DNA of 64,000 bases from JBGTFE01 sp049799955 (GTDB lineage: Bacteria > Acidobacteriota > Blastocatellia > Pyrinomonadales > Pyrinomonadaceae). The translations under genes were made by a program, and so were the position numbers. Under the pieces are notes generated by a model. That model did no database searches, was not told the DNA's origin, and worked only from the letters and a program-made list of their open reading frames with translations. Shown here in pieces: positions 1 through 9,710 of this stretch (within the stretch, counting starts at the first letter, position 1; each line of letters starts with the position of its first letter). The stretch spans positions 1 to 64,000 of the forward strand of contig JBARIW010000062.1 in the NCBI GenBank assembly GCA_049799955.1. The letters run 5' to 3'.

Positions 1-120
1 CAAAATTGTTTCCGAAAAAGATTCATGCCACCACTTTGAATGGTTTTCTGTTGAAAATCGCCTTGTTTTTATTTGCTTATCAAGTTAACAAGGCATTTAT
101 TCAGTAACTGGCAACTTGGG

Positions 121-1965
121 TTAATTAGGGATTTTTTGATAAGAATTACTCCAAACTTTCGCCCCGCTGCTGTAGCCGATAGTAATTTCCTCGCCGTTAG
201 ACTTGCCTTTCAAAAATACATGACCGTTAGCGTAATTTTTCCCGTGACTCTTCCTGACTGCGTTTTCCGTATTCGGACCGGTCATTATTCTGTAAGACTC
301 GCCGCTGTTGGCTGTCCTGTTCTGCATACCAATGCTGAAAAACTCGGTATCTGAAATATCAACTAATACTTTGTTTATTTGATACTTGGAAACACGCTCA
401 TATGCTCCGACTACAAAGGTCTTTACAATGTCATCGTAAAATTGGTTCGTTTTGATAGAAGAGTGTATAAAAAGTAGCTTGGTTTCTTCATCAAAATAAA
501 TCAGAAGAAAATGATGTTCGACATTTATCAGGTCATCCGAAGCAATCCATTTCGGTTTTTCTGTTTCTCTTGAAATAAATATTACAGAATTATGTTCATT
601 ACTTACTGCGTGATAAATAATTTCCTGTCCGGATGAAATATTAATCACGGCGTCTAAATCTATATCTTCAGCTTTGTAAACCTTCACATGACAATATGGA
701 TTTAAGTTGTAAAATGAAATTGCATCTTTGGCTGATGAAGGAACGATTTTCTTTTCAAATGTTTCGAGAACTTCCTTAATTTCGTCCTCTTCAATTATTA
801 CCTCTTCACTTAAATCCTTGATTATATCGTTCCAGATTGCTCCTTCTACATAAAGCTTCTTTTTACCTATTTCAATATCATTTGGAACCGCCAAGAATTT
901 TGCTTCACCGATGTTTTCCGCATTCGTTCTTGCAAATCGCCCGATAAATTGCAGAGTATTTGCCAGCGATTTTTTGGGACTGTGAATAGCCGCGATTTTT
1001 AAATTTGGAAAATCAAAGCCTTCGCCCAGCATATCAACACAAATTATTCCATCGAGGTCTCCTGCTTTAAGGCTTTCAATTGTTTTTAGAATTTTCGAGT
1101 ACGTTTGAGTGCTGTCGACTTTCTTTAGCTTTAAGCCGGTGTTTTCAGTATAGAGCGAGGTTAACGCTTTTGCGTGGTCGGTAGTTTCTGTCCTGACCAT
1201 CAGGAAGTGTTTGAAGCCGTCTTCCTTATCTTTCAAAAAAACTTTTTCTGCCTCAAGTGCGATTGCTAAATCTATATTAGGGTTATCGGTAATTACCGGA
1301 TAATAGCCGACATCGCCGAAGATTTTGTCTTCGTAGGCTTTTGCGACGGGATAATAGTATGCTTTTCTTGCTTCGATTTCCTTTTTATCTCGCCGAAACG
1401 GAGTAGCTGTAAAATATATTTTTTTTGCATCTGTAAACGCTTTGACAATATTGTTCCATGTAAATGCAGGAACGTGATGTGCTTCATCTACAAGAACTAA
1501 ATCAAACAAATCTATCGGCGGAATAAGTTCGTCATTGATTCCTTCATTAATACTATTCGGAATCCCCACTACTACATTAAATTTCCTGAATTCATTCCAC
1601 TCCTCAACGGATTTTATAGGGGACTTGATTTCATAAACTTTAGGAGCGGCTAAATTTCCTTGAAAAACATCAGCCTTTTTTAATGTTTTGAGCGTTGAAA
1701 ACTCATCGACGATTTGTCCCCTCACCATCACGCTCGAACTGATAACAAGAACTCTATTTGCCTGCAATAGATAAGGTGAAAGGTTTAGAACAGCAGTTTT
1801 TCCCGAACCGGTGGGCATGATAATTAAAGCTGGCTCATCGCTGAAAAGTGTGAAATGAGAAGCAATAGCGTGTACCGCTCCCAGTTGAGCATTACGCAGA
1901 CCTTCTTTATCCCTTATCGCAATCGGATACTTTATCTTTTCATAGTTTGCTGCAAAATGACTCAT
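121..1965 (-). CDS. SF2 DEAH-box helicase of the Argonaute-SIR2 operon
   Basis: Superfamily 2 DNA/RNA helicase or translocase of 614 aa. Walker A GSGKT is at residues 53-57, the DEAH box at 160-163, motif III TATPF near 186 and motif VI QFIGR at 339-343. The RecA1/RecA2 core ends near residue 370. The last 240 residues are a C-terminal region I cannot assign. It is the last gene of a minus-strand operon, 56 bp after the SIR2 gene, so it probably acts with Argonaute and SIR2, for example by unwinding or sensing invader nucleic acid; that role is inference. Its core resembles the second helicase at 11246-12985 in motif layout. Confidence 0.85.
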   Translation of the reverse strand: MSHFAANYEKIKYPIAIRDKEGLRNAQLGAVHAIASHFTLFSDEPALIIMPTGSGKTAVLNLSPYLLQANRVLVISSSVMVRGQIVDEFSTLKTLKKADVFQGNLAAPKVYEIKSPIKSVEEWNEFRKFNVVVGIPNSINEGINDELIPPIDLFDLVLVDEAHHVPAFTWNNIVKAFTDAKKIYFTATPFRRDKKEIEARKAYYYPVAKAYEDKIFGDVGYYPVITDNPNIDLAIALEAEKVFLKDKEDGFKHFLMVRTETTDHAKALTSLYTENTGLKLKKVDSTQTYSKILKTIESLKAGDLDGIICVDMLGEGFDFPNLKIAAIHSPKKSLANTLQFIGRFARTNAENIGEAKFLAVPNDIEIGKKKLYVEGAIWNDIIKDLSEEVIIEEDEIKEVLETFEKKIVPSSAKDAISFYNLNPYCHVKVYKAEDIDLDAVINISSGQEIIYHAVSNEHNSVIFISRETEKPKWIASDDLINVEHHFLLIYFDEETKLLFIHSSIKTNQFYDDIVKTFVVGAYERVSKYQINKVLVDISDTEFFSIGMQNRTANSGESYRIMTGPNTENAVRKSHGKNYANGHVFLKGKSNGEEITIGYSSGAKVWSNSYQKIPN

Positions 1966-2021
1966 ATCTGGACAAGTTAGGTTACAGTGAAATTTTTATA
2001 GTCTCTAGCAAATCAATTATT

Positions 2022-3260
2022 TTAGGATTTATCAACATTTTCGCCATAAGGCATTAAAATACTTGAAAGATTTGATGGATTGACAGATTCTATATCTTCT
2101 TCTAATTTCACTTGAGGAAACAGCTCTTCCTCTTGAGGAAATAGCGTTTCAAGTTTATCAATTGTTAGTTGATTATTCATAAATTCTTCTGCTGTAAAAT
2201 TCCAGCGAATTATTTGCGAACCATCTTGTCTATTAAGGCTTAATGATTTTTCAAGTTTGGCAATCTCTTGTCGTTGGACTTCTTCTATTTCATTTGGGGG
2301 TGCAAAAACAGGCGAAATCCATAATAGTTTCATTTCAGGATTGCTATTTAACGATTGTCTGAGAATTCCATTTACATGCTCGTCAACGAATCCATAACCG
2401 ATAGCAATAATCAGTTTTGCACCAAGACTCCATTTACGAAATTCCTGAAAAAGATAAAGGAATGGGTCGTTGTATTGTAATTTGTAAGATGTTCCAAAAA
2501 TAATCGCTGTCTCATTTGCCGCAATATTAGCAGTACTATCCTCATATGTTAATTGACCGTCACTATGCCTTTTCCAATCAATTGAACCGTGAAGTTTGTA
2601 AAGAAGTATAGACTTTGATTCATTTTCTACTACGTTTTCATCAAGTAATTGCCAATCCCACTTTCGAGCAGTATCACCATCGACACTTCGTTTAGGATGG
2701 AAACCTCTTTCTGGGTAGGTTCCTTTCAAATTATTACAAGCGATTTCGACACATAAATCATAATTCAAGCTGAAAATTCGCAATGGATGTTCATAATCGT
2801 CGTGAAAACCAATCAAACCCTTATAATAATCAGTTTTCTCTTCCCGTTTGATTTCAACCCAGTCACGCACTTTACTTACGATTTTATCTTTAAATTTTTT
2901 TATATTGTCAAAATTTTTGTCTGTGAGTTCACTTAATTTTGGACTCCATGCCCCAATGAACGGATAAAGATGGTGGTCGTCTTTTTTAGCCAATTCTTCT
3001 AAAGAAACAACTAAACTTTCAATATTATAAAAGGTTTCCACTTGCGAATCTCTTTTTAATTTTTTTATTTCATTGCCGTAATTAATTGCGCTGCGAATGT
3101 AATAATAAAGCGCATAATCATTACCGAAATCTGCATCATTTTTATTGCTTACTAAAGTTTCAAGTTTTGTAATCATTGCACTAGAAATTGGAATGTCAGC
3201 GTCATAGCTAGCACCCGCACCTAGAAGAAAAATGATTGCATTTCGTGTCCGTAAAGCCAT
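2022..3260 (-). CDS. SIR2-like (NADase-type) effector next to Argonaute
   Basis: SIR2-fold protein of 412 aa. The nucleotide-binding GAGAS is at residues 14-18, SLNYD at 164-168, the catalytic-type LHGSIDW with His224 at 223-229, and AIGYGFVDEHVN near 286-296. SIR2-like proteins in defence loci degrade NAD+ when triggered, causing abortive infection. The gene starts 6 bp after the Argonaute stop, which implies translational coupling. No APAZ-like segment is evident after the SIR2 fold; the last 100 residues are acidic. Known partners of this kind are the SIR2-APAZ of short pAgo systems and the separate SIR2 of long-B pAgo systems; this stand-alone form is more like the latter. NAD+ depletion is inferred from the family. 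Confidence 0.85.
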   Translation of the reverse strand: MALRTRNAIIFLLGAGASYDADIPISSAMITKLETLVSNKNDADFGNDYALYYYIRSAINYGNEIKKLKRDSQVETFYNIESLVVSLEELAKKDDHHLYPFIGAWSPKLSELTDKNFDNIKKFKDKIVSKVRDWVEIKREEKTDYYKGLIGFHDDYEHPLRIFSLNYDLCVEIACNNLKGTYPERGFHPKRSVDGDTARKWDWQLLDENVVENESKSILLYKLHGSIDWKRHSDGQLTYEDSTANIAANETAIIFGTSYKLQYNDPFLYLFQEFRKWSLGAKLIIAIGYGFVDEHVNGILRQSLNSNPEMKLLWISPVFAPPNEIEEVQRQEIAKLEKSLSLNRQDGSQIIRWNFTAEEFMNNQLTIDKLETLFPQEEELFPQVKLEEDIESVNPSNLSSILMPYGENVDKS

Positions 3261-3266
3261 AACAGT

Positions 3267-5177
3267 TTATAAAAACCACGGGGTCAAACTTTCCCAGTCA
3301 ACTTCGGAAAGTTCCAAATGTTGAAACTCTTTAACATAATCAGCCACTAATTTGGCATAATGGATGGAAACCGGGATGGATTTTGCGTTGAAACCTCGCC
3401 AGTTTGCGCCCGATAAATTAACAGCATCTTGTAGATATTTCGTTTTAGTTTCATGATTCAAATCTTTTGGATACAAAAACTGAACATGCACAGGACGTTC
3501 GATTCGTTTCGGAACTGTTGAATTGTATTGTAATCCTTCAAACCAAACTAAATACTCATTATTCGATAACTGCACGAATGAACTCTCATAAGGAATTAAA
3601 CTGTTATTATTTAATGAATATCCGAAATACTTGTTTTTATCGTTAAACTTCATGACGACAAATTCTTTTTCTGCATTGGCTAAAGCTTCATTTAAAACTT
3701 CATTAATTGTGGCTATTTCTTTTCCCTTTATCTTGTATGTTAAATGAATAACAAATTTTTTATATTCGTCTTTGAAATCTAATAAAAGTTGTCTGAAATT
3801 GTCCTTAAGCTCTTCAATATAATTATCTCCGTTGCGTGAGGCACTCAAGATTTTGAGTTCTTTATAAATACCAGAAGAATCAGTTAAAACGGTATATGCG
3901 AATGATTTCTCAATTTTTTTATCTTCTGTAAGTTTATGAGCTTGTCCTATTCCAATAATTAGGCACTTTTCATTAGCAGGTTCTACCATCCATGGTTTAC
4001 CGCCCAATTTAGCGAATAACTGTAAACCAATATTTGAAACTGACCACTTTAAGTCATTTTCTGATTTGAGGGTTTCGAGGCGAACACACTGAGATGGTAC
4101 TCCATTTTTCAAGAGGGTATGTTTAAGATAATAATAATCCTCACTTCCTTTTTCAAACGGTATTAGAATTAAGGGCACACTTGCTTCACCGTTTGCTGAT
4201 TTTTTGATATGCTCGCAAAGTCTTCCAATCTCTTCATTACCGAAATCTTTAATTTCGATACCACGGGTATTTTTGTAGAGATTATACTCAAACATTTTCT
4301 CCATTCCTGGAAAAGTATTAAATTTCTTACCTTCTAAAGCTCGATATAGCTCATAAGATAAAGATTTATCAATGCTACGATAGACAAAATAAACCTTTCC
4401 TGACTCTGGAGCATTTGTTAGGGGATGAAAATCCCTCATTCCCATAAATTGCGAATATGAATTTTGTTTATCGGAAAATATATAATTTTTTTTCTTTAGT
4501 TGAGAACTTTCTAATTCGCGTAATGTCTTTTTAACAAAAATTTGTTCATTTTCTCCATGTAGAGGGAAAAGACGATGATGAAAGCGACTTACGAAACTCT
4601 TAATCTTACTAAATCTATCTGCATAAAAGTCAAAGTTTCTCCTTCCATTCTTATTATTGAGAGTTAATTCTAAATCTCTTTTGCTAAGTGTTTCACCACT
4701 AGGAACATCCAGGGTGAAATCAACAAGAAATCCAAATTCTTTTTTCGACCACAAATAATAAGGCTCTAGCCAAACTGCTTCATGTCTATCAAAATCATGA
4801 TGCTTTAAGAAATATTTAATTCTCAGAAATCGAATTTCATCTTCTTTATTATCGGGGAGTTTGTAATCACTAGCACCAAGAGTCTTAGTGGTCGTTTCAA
4901 GCAAATGGAACAAATAATGTTCAGTTAAGTCGAAATCAGTTTGTGCTGTACAGTTAAAAACTTCAAAGCCATCTCGTGGCTCATAACTTACCCAGTACTG
5001 AGATTTAGGAACTTCTTTATAATTCTTAAAATCGCAAATTACTGGCAATCGTCTTTGATGCGCCGACTCAGGTCTTCTTTCATTAGTAGCAATATATTGG
5101 CGACGGTAGACAGTAAACGCAAAATCTTGGCTCTCTAAAGGAAAGAAATTAAGGGCAATGTAAGATTTACTGGGCAT
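3267..5177 (-). CDS. catalytically inactive prokaryotic Argonaute (pAgo)
   Basis: Argonaute of 636 aa, between short (about 450-500) and full long (about 700-800) pAgos. Residues 1-240 look like an N/linker region with no clear PAZ, 255-395 match a MID domain, and 400-636 a PIWI domain ending in the typical NLSGANWRGFNAKSIPVSIH segment. The first catalytic Asp is replaced (GIGQ, Gly411 where GID is usual). The strand that normally ends in RDG reads HLTYK near 478-482, so the DEDX tetrad is missing. Expected role: guide-directed recognition of invader nucleic acid that activates the partner SIR2. It is the first gene of the operon, preceded by a 316-bp divergent intergenic region. The Argonaute call rests on the PIWI/MID pattern, and guide type cannot be read from sequence. 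Confidence 0.8.
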   Translation of the reverse strand: MPSKSYIALNFFPLESQDFAFTVYRRQYIATNERRPESAHQRRLPVICDFKNYKEVPKSQYWVSYEPRDGFEVFNCTAQTDFDLTEHYLFHLLETTTKTLGASDYKLPDNKEDEIRFLRIKYFLKHHDFDRHEAVWLEPYYLWSKKEFGFLVDFTLDVPSGETLSKRDLELTLNNKNGRRNFDFYADRFSKIKSFVSRFHHRLFPLHGENEQIFVKKTLRELESSQLKKKNYIFSDKQNSYSQFMGMRDFHPLTNAPESGKVYFVYRSIDKSLSYELYRALEGKKFNTFPGMEKMFEYNLYKNTRGIEIKDFGNEEIGRLCEHIKKSANGEASVPLILIPFEKGSEDYYYLKHTLLKNGVPSQCVRLETLKSENDLKWSVSNIGLQLFAKLGGKPWMVEPANEKCLIIGIGQAHKLTEDKKIEKSFAYTVLTDSSGIYKELKILSASRNGDNYIEELKDNFRQLLLDFKDEYKKFVIHLTYKIKGKEIATINEVLNEALANAEKEFVVMKFNDKNKYFGYSLNNNSLIPYESSFVQLSNNEYLVWFEGLQYNSTVPKRIERPVHVQFLYPKDLNHETKTKYLQDAVNLSGANWRGFNAKSIPVSIHYAKLVADYVKEFQHLELSEVDWESLTPWFL

Positions 5178-5493
5178 TATTTAATAGAGTATATAATCTA
5201 ACTTAATAAAAATATCAATCAATCTCAGCAAAAACTTTAATACAAATGCTTATCTGAAGTTTCTAGTCTATCCTTGATTAGATTATCAGGATGTGTTTTT
5301 CACTCTCTTACTCTTGCTAAAACGGAAATTTACTAAAACTCTTTATGTTTTGGATTGAATCAGAGAATAAAAATATGCTATCAATATACCCACTCCAGAT
5401 ATTCAACAAATTTAACCTGCGAGTATTGCAGACGAATTTAAAGCAGTATTAGAGTTTTAATTCTATATAGTGCTTTGAATTTGAGGAAATAAA
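5178..5493. promoter_or_regulatory. divergent intergenic region between Argonaute and vWA genes
   Basis: AT-rich 316-bp gap between two divergent operons, so it should hold promoters for both. No open frame or strong repeat is visible. A GAGG Shine-Dalgarno sequence lies 8 bases before the vWA start ATG at 5494. I could not place -35/-10 boxes with confidence. Confidence 0.4.
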
Positions 5494-6231
5494 ATGCCTG
5501 ACTACGAAAACCAAGAACCGTTCATCGATGCCGAGTTTGAAGATATTGTAACTAACAAGGCTATAATTAAGATTCCCGACCCGAGATTATTTGAGAATGT
5601 CGAACCTCGTTGTCCTTGTATCCTATTACTTGACACTTCGTATTCTATGAACGGACAACCCATCGCAGAACTGAGCGCAGCAATCAAGCAATTCAAAGAA
5701 GATTTAATGGAAGATACATTAGCTCGAAAGCGTGTGGAGGTCGCAGTCGTTACTTTCGGAGGGTCAGTTCAAGTTGTGTCTGAATTTCAAACGGCAGAAG
5801 ATTTTCAGCCTCCTACACTTTCTGTTCGCGGTGACACACCAATGGGAGAAGCGATTGAAAAGACTATTGAAATTTTAACAATCCGGAAAGCTCAAATACG
5901 TTCTCAGGGCGTTCAGCTTTATAGACCTTGGATTGTTCTCATTACCGACGGGGCGCCTACTGATTCATGGCAAACTGCTGCTCAGTTGGTTCGTAAAGGC
6001 GAAGCATCTAAAAGATTCATTCTTTTTCCTATCGGTGTATCCGGCTATAATAAACAAATTTTGGCAGAAATCTCGGTTTTAGAACCCGTGCGGTTAATAG
6101 ATTATAGTAAGTTCAGACAACTATTTAAATGGCTTTCCAGTTCTCTAGCAAGCGTATCAAATTCACAACCCGGTGATGCGATTCATCCTGTTAACCCAAC
6201 TATGCCGGGCGGTTGGGGAGTAATTGATTAA
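5494..6231 (+). CDS. TerY-like vWA domain protein
   Basis: Von Willebrand factor A protein of 245 aa. The MIDAS metal site DTSYS is at residues 47-51, followed by a conserved Thr in RGDTPMGEAI and by LITDGAPTDSW. These are hallmarks of the TerY family. vWA domains of this class bind divalent metal and act as scaffolds. It is the first gene of a tight cluster: the PP2C gene starts 2 bp after its stop and the kinase follows, giving the TerY-phosphorylation triad known from tellurite-resistance-linked and phage-defence loci. No signal peptide is present, so it is cytoplasmic. The start is supported by GAGG upstream of ATG. Confidence 0.88.
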   Translation: MPDYENQEPFIDAEFEDIVTNKAIIKIPDPRLFENVEPRCPCILLLDTSYSMNGQPIAELSAAIKQFKEDLMEDTLARKRVEVAVVTFGGSVQVVSEFQTAEDFQPPTLSVRGDTPMGEAIEKTIEILTIRKAQIRSQGVQLYRPWIVLITDGAPTDSWQTAAQLVRKGEASKRFILFPIGVSGYNKQILAEISVLEPVRLIDYSKFRQLFKWLSSSLASVSNSQPGDAIHPVNPTMPGGWGVID

Positions 6232-6233
6232 TA

Positions 6234-7022
6234 ATGTGGGAATATGCAAACGTTTCTGTTAAAGGAACGTCTCATGAGGCTACAGGTATTCCATGTCAAG
6301 ATAGTAATGATTGTTTGAATATCGAAAATGATATATGCCAAACTTTTATCGCAGTCGTTTCAGATGGGGCAGGAAGCGCGACTAAGGCTGAGTTTGGCTC
6401 AAAATTCATCTGTGAAAAATTCATCACGGATATAAAAAAAGGTCTTGAAAATAAATTATCTGTTAAAGACTTCACTCATGATTTTTTCAGAAATTGGATT
6501 GCCAATTTTCGACAGGAACTTCAAATACAAGCCGAGACCGAAGGACTACAACTAAGAAATTTTGCTTGCACATTTCTAGGCGCGATAATTGGAGAGACTT
6601 CTGCTTGTTTTGTTCAGATTGGCGATGGTGCGATTGTGATGAAAGGGGAAGAAGGTGGATACAACTTCATTTTTCTTCCGCAGCAAGGTCAGTTTGTCAA
6701 TCAAACTTTTTTTGTCACCCATGAGAAGGCAATTGACCATTTGGAATTTGATTACCTCGACAAAACGGTTAATGAAATAGCTCTATTTTCTGACGGCATC
6801 CAAAACTTGGTTCTGGATTTTCAAACATTAGCTGTTAATGAAGATTTTTTCTCGGATTGGTTTCAGTGGTTGCGCGAAATTCAAGACCGAGATAAGGCTA
6901 ATCAATTACTCAATGCTTATTTGAATTCGTCGAAGATAAATGAAAGAACCGATGATGATAAAACTTTAATTCTAGCGGTTAGAAAAAGTCTACCAAATAG
7001 AGTTCTGCATCTCATCGAATAA
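6234..7022 (+). CDS. PP2C-type protein phosphatase
   Basis: Metal-dependent Ser/Thr phosphatase of the PP2C fold, 262 aa. Visible motifs are CQDSND near 21-26, VVSDGAGSA near 42-49 (metal-ligand Asp44), IGDGAIV in the middle and FSDGIQN followed by DDDKTL near the end, in the order expected for PP2C. It presumably reverses phosphorylation by the kinase encoded 13 bp downstream. Cytoplasmic; no membrane segment. Translationally linked to the vWA gene. Confidence 0.88.
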   Translation: MWEYANVSVKGTSHEATGIPCQDSNDCLNIENDICQTFIAVVSDGAGSATKAEFGSKFICEKFITDIKKGLENKLSVKDFTHDFFRNWIANFRQELQIQAETEGLQLRNFACTFLGAIIGETSACFVQIGDGAIVMKGEEGGYNFIFLPQQGQFVNQTFFVTHEKAIDHLEFDYLDKTVNEIALFSDGIQNLVLDFQTLAVNEDFFSDWFQWLREIQDRDKANQLLNAYLNSSKINERTDDDKTLILAVRKSLPNRVLHLIE

Positions 7023-7035
7023 ATAATTATTAACT

Positions 7036-9567
7036 GTGCTGGCAAATATCTTATATACAAATTCAGGGCAAGAATATCACTGTGGAAAGCGAATAGGAGA
7101 AGGTGGTGAAGGTGAAATATACGCCGTTCAAGACTCTCCGGAATTTGCAATCAAACTATATTTCCCAAATAAGCTACAAGACAAAGAAGAAAAAATTCGT
7201 GAAATGGCTAGGATTTGCCCAACTAGTTTAAGGCAATTTGCGACGTTTCCCCTCGAACCTTTGTATGACAAAAGGAAAAAATTTGCTGGTTTTTTAATGG
7301 ATTATGTTGATGGGACAAAGTTTCACGAATTTGTTTCCAAGGACCGTTATTATAAATTCCCAAATGCTCGATGGAATTTTTTTGTTCGTGTTGCAAAAAA
7401 CTTGGCAAGAGCTGTAGAAGCTTTGCACAAGACGGGATTTGTGATAGGTGACATCAACGAAAGCAATGTATTTGTATTAAAAGACGCTACAGTTAAAATT
7501 ATTGATTTCGACAGTTCTCAATTTGAATCATCTAGCGGTCAAAGATTTCTTTGCGAGGTAGGAAAAACGGAATATATTCCTCCTGAGTTACAGGATGTAA
7601 GTAGAAAGATATGGAGAACGCAGAATCATGACTATTTCAGTTTGTCAGTATTAATATTCCAAATCTTATTTATAAACAGACACCCATTCACAGGCATACC
7701 TATTGGAGATACCCCATACACTTTCAAGCAAGCTATTAAAGAACATCGTTTTGCATTCGGGAATGATTCAAAAAGCCGCGGATTTTTACCACCACCTAAT
7801 ATCATAAAATTAGAAGAAATTTCTAAACCGATTGAAGAAAATTTTCGCCGCGCTTTTCTGAATAATGAAGGACGTCCTACCGCCAAACAGTGGATTCAAC
7901 TTTTAGAGAATCTCGAAAAGAATATTAAAAAGTGTGAAGAAAATAATGGGCATTTCTACCCAATTTCTATTTCGAGGTGTCCTTGGTGTCGTATTGAGGA
8001 TGAATCTCAAGGACGAGTTGTTCATTTTGAGCCACTTACTTTTGATTCGGACTTTAGTCTTGACGATATTTGGCGTCAAATTCTCTCCGTTCCTCCGCCC
8101 TCGAATGTGTTCGCTTTTCCTGAAAGACTATTTCATAAAGGGGATGGGTGGATAAACTTTAAAGATAAATTTACGGGAAAAATAAAACTAAAAGTTATCC
8201 TCTTTTTAGCTCTTCTCTTAATACATTTCACTTCATTATTATTCATCCAAAGTGTGAAATTCGATATTGCAATAATATCTATTTTCGGTTCAGCTTTTAT
8301 TTGTTGGATAGTCACTTCAATTATTTTTGACTCATCGAATTTATTTGATGTTCAACTGACCAAACTTGAAAAGACAAGAAGCGAATATTTGAATTTAAAC
8401 TCATTTCGCGCTAAGCGAATGCAAGAATTAGAACAACATATAAGGGAGATACGAGAAAAAGAATTTCTGTCTGGCTTTCGTATAGCCGATGCGAATATTC
8501 CACAAATTGGTTACTCCCGAACGATGACTCTCAGGTCATTTGGAGTTGAAACAGCGGCAGATATTTCACGATATAATATTTATTCGATAAAAGGATTTGG
8601 AGTTGCATATACATCTAATTTATTGGCTTGGAAAGAAAGTATCCGAAGCAGGTTTGTCTTTAATCCCAATCAAGCAATAACTAAAGCAGATAAACTCGCA
8701 GTTGAAAGAGAGGTGCAAAAACACAGGGTAAATTTAGAGAAGGATTTGAAAAAAGGTAAAACTTTATTAGAAAAAACCATAAATGGCGGGCGAACTAATA
8801 AGATAATAGCGATAATTGCAGTCTGCTATCTTTTAACTTCAATTATCGGTGCCACCATTTTTGCGGTAAATCAAAATTCTGCCATTAAATCGGAAAACAT
8901 TCCTAGTTCCAATCAAAACAACAATGTAGGGAATCTATTAGTAAAAAATCAAGCTACGCCCGAACCTTCATCTTCTATTATGAGCAATAATACCAATGCC
9001 ATACCTGAAGATTCAGAGGCGATGAGCAACTATAAGCAAGGTATTGTTTTAACAAGAGCAGGAAAATTTAGAGAGGCAGTAAACTGTTATGAAACGGCAG
9101 TTTCTTTAGATGCTAAATTCGCTCAGGCATATCACGAATTAGGGTATGCTTATTTGAGATTGGGCGAATACGATAAATCAATCAAAGCATCAAGCAAGGC
9201 TGTTGAATTAAGACCCAAAAGTGTCGATACATACAAAAATTTGGCTAATGCTTATCAGGCTAGCAATGATTTGGAAAAAGCCTGCGAAAGTTTAGGAAAA
9301 GCCAAATCCTTGGCTCCTGGCAATTCACAAATAATTTCCAGCTTTAACAAATGTCTAATCGAACAAGGAAATTTTGACGAGGCAATTAATTCTTATAAAG
9401 AATCAATCAAAAGTCGCCCAAAGAATGCGGTGTTACATTATGAACTCGGAAAGCTTTATATCAAATTAGGTAGGTCTGAAGAAGCAATGGATGAATACTC
9501 AGAACTCCTTAAACTTGATGCTACTCTTGCTGAAAAACTCGCAAAAGAATTAGAACTAAATCAATAA
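7036..9567 (+). CDS. membrane Ser/Thr protein kinase with HhH and TPR regions
   Basis: Protein of 843 aa starting at a GTG. Residues 15-290 form a protein kinase: glycine loop GEGGEGE 21-27, Lys40, catalytic Asp139 in GDINESN, and DFD (for DFG) at 157-159. A Cys pair CPWC lies at 315-318. Two membrane segments lie at about 387-403 and 411-430, a helix-hairpin-helix region (LRSFGV...IKGFGVAYTSNLL) at 495-535, a third membrane segment at 590-611, and C-terminal TPR repeats from about 660. The HhH module after the kinase is characteristic of TerY-triad kinases and suggests DNA contact. The TPRs may bind partners encoded downstream. The HRD motif reads IGD, as in divergent bacterial kinases; activity is plausible because Lys and both Asp residues are kept. 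Confidence 0.88.
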   Translation: MLANILYTNSGQEYHCGKRIGEGGEGEIYAVQDSPEFAIKLYFPNKLQDKEEKIREMARICPTSLRQFATFPLEPLYDKRKKFAGFLMDYVDGTKFHEFVSKDRYYKFPNARWNFFVRVAKNLARAVEALHKTGFVIGDINESNVFVLKDATVKIIDFDSSQFESSSGQRFLCEVGKTEYIPPELQDVSRKIWRTQNHDYFSLSVLIFQILFINRHPFTGIPIGDTPYTFKQAIKEHRFAFGNDSKSRGFLPPPNIIKLEEISKPIEENFRRAFLNNEGRPTAKQWIQLLENLEKNIKKCEENNGHFYPISISRCPWCRIEDESQGRVVHFEPLTFDSDFSLDDIWRQILSVPPPSNVFAFPERLFHKGDGWINFKDKFTGKIKLKVILFLALLLIHFTSLLFIQSVKFDIAIISIFGSAFICWIVTSIIFDSSNLFDVQLTKLEKTRSEYLNLNSFRAKRMQELEQHIREIREKEFLSGFRIADANIPQIGYSRTMTLRSFGVETAADISRYNIYSIKGFGVAYTSNLLAWKESIRSRFVFNPNQAITKADKLAVEREVQKHRVNLEKDLKKGKTLLEKTINGGRTNKIIAIIAVCYLLTSIIGATIFAVNQNSAIKSENIPSSNQNNNVGNLLVKNQATPEPSSSIMSNNTNAIPEDSEAMSNYKQGIVLTRAGKFREAVNCYETAVSLDAKFAQAYHELGYAYLRLGEYDKSIKASSKAVELRPKSVDTYKNLANAYQASNDLEKACESLGKAKSLAPGNSQIISSFNKCLIEQGNFDEAINSYKESIKSRPKNAVLHYELGKLYIKLGRSEEAMDEYSELLKLDATLAEKLAKELELNQ

Positions 9568-9710
9568 AATTCTATTTGTATATATCCGTTCTGTTAGCGA
9601 ATTGAATATAAAAGCTGAATTACAGTGTAAAGTTTTGCTTGCAATTATTTCTAAGGTATTTTAGTTTGAAAAATAATTATGCCAACCCTTCAATTAAGTT
9701 TACTAACGTT

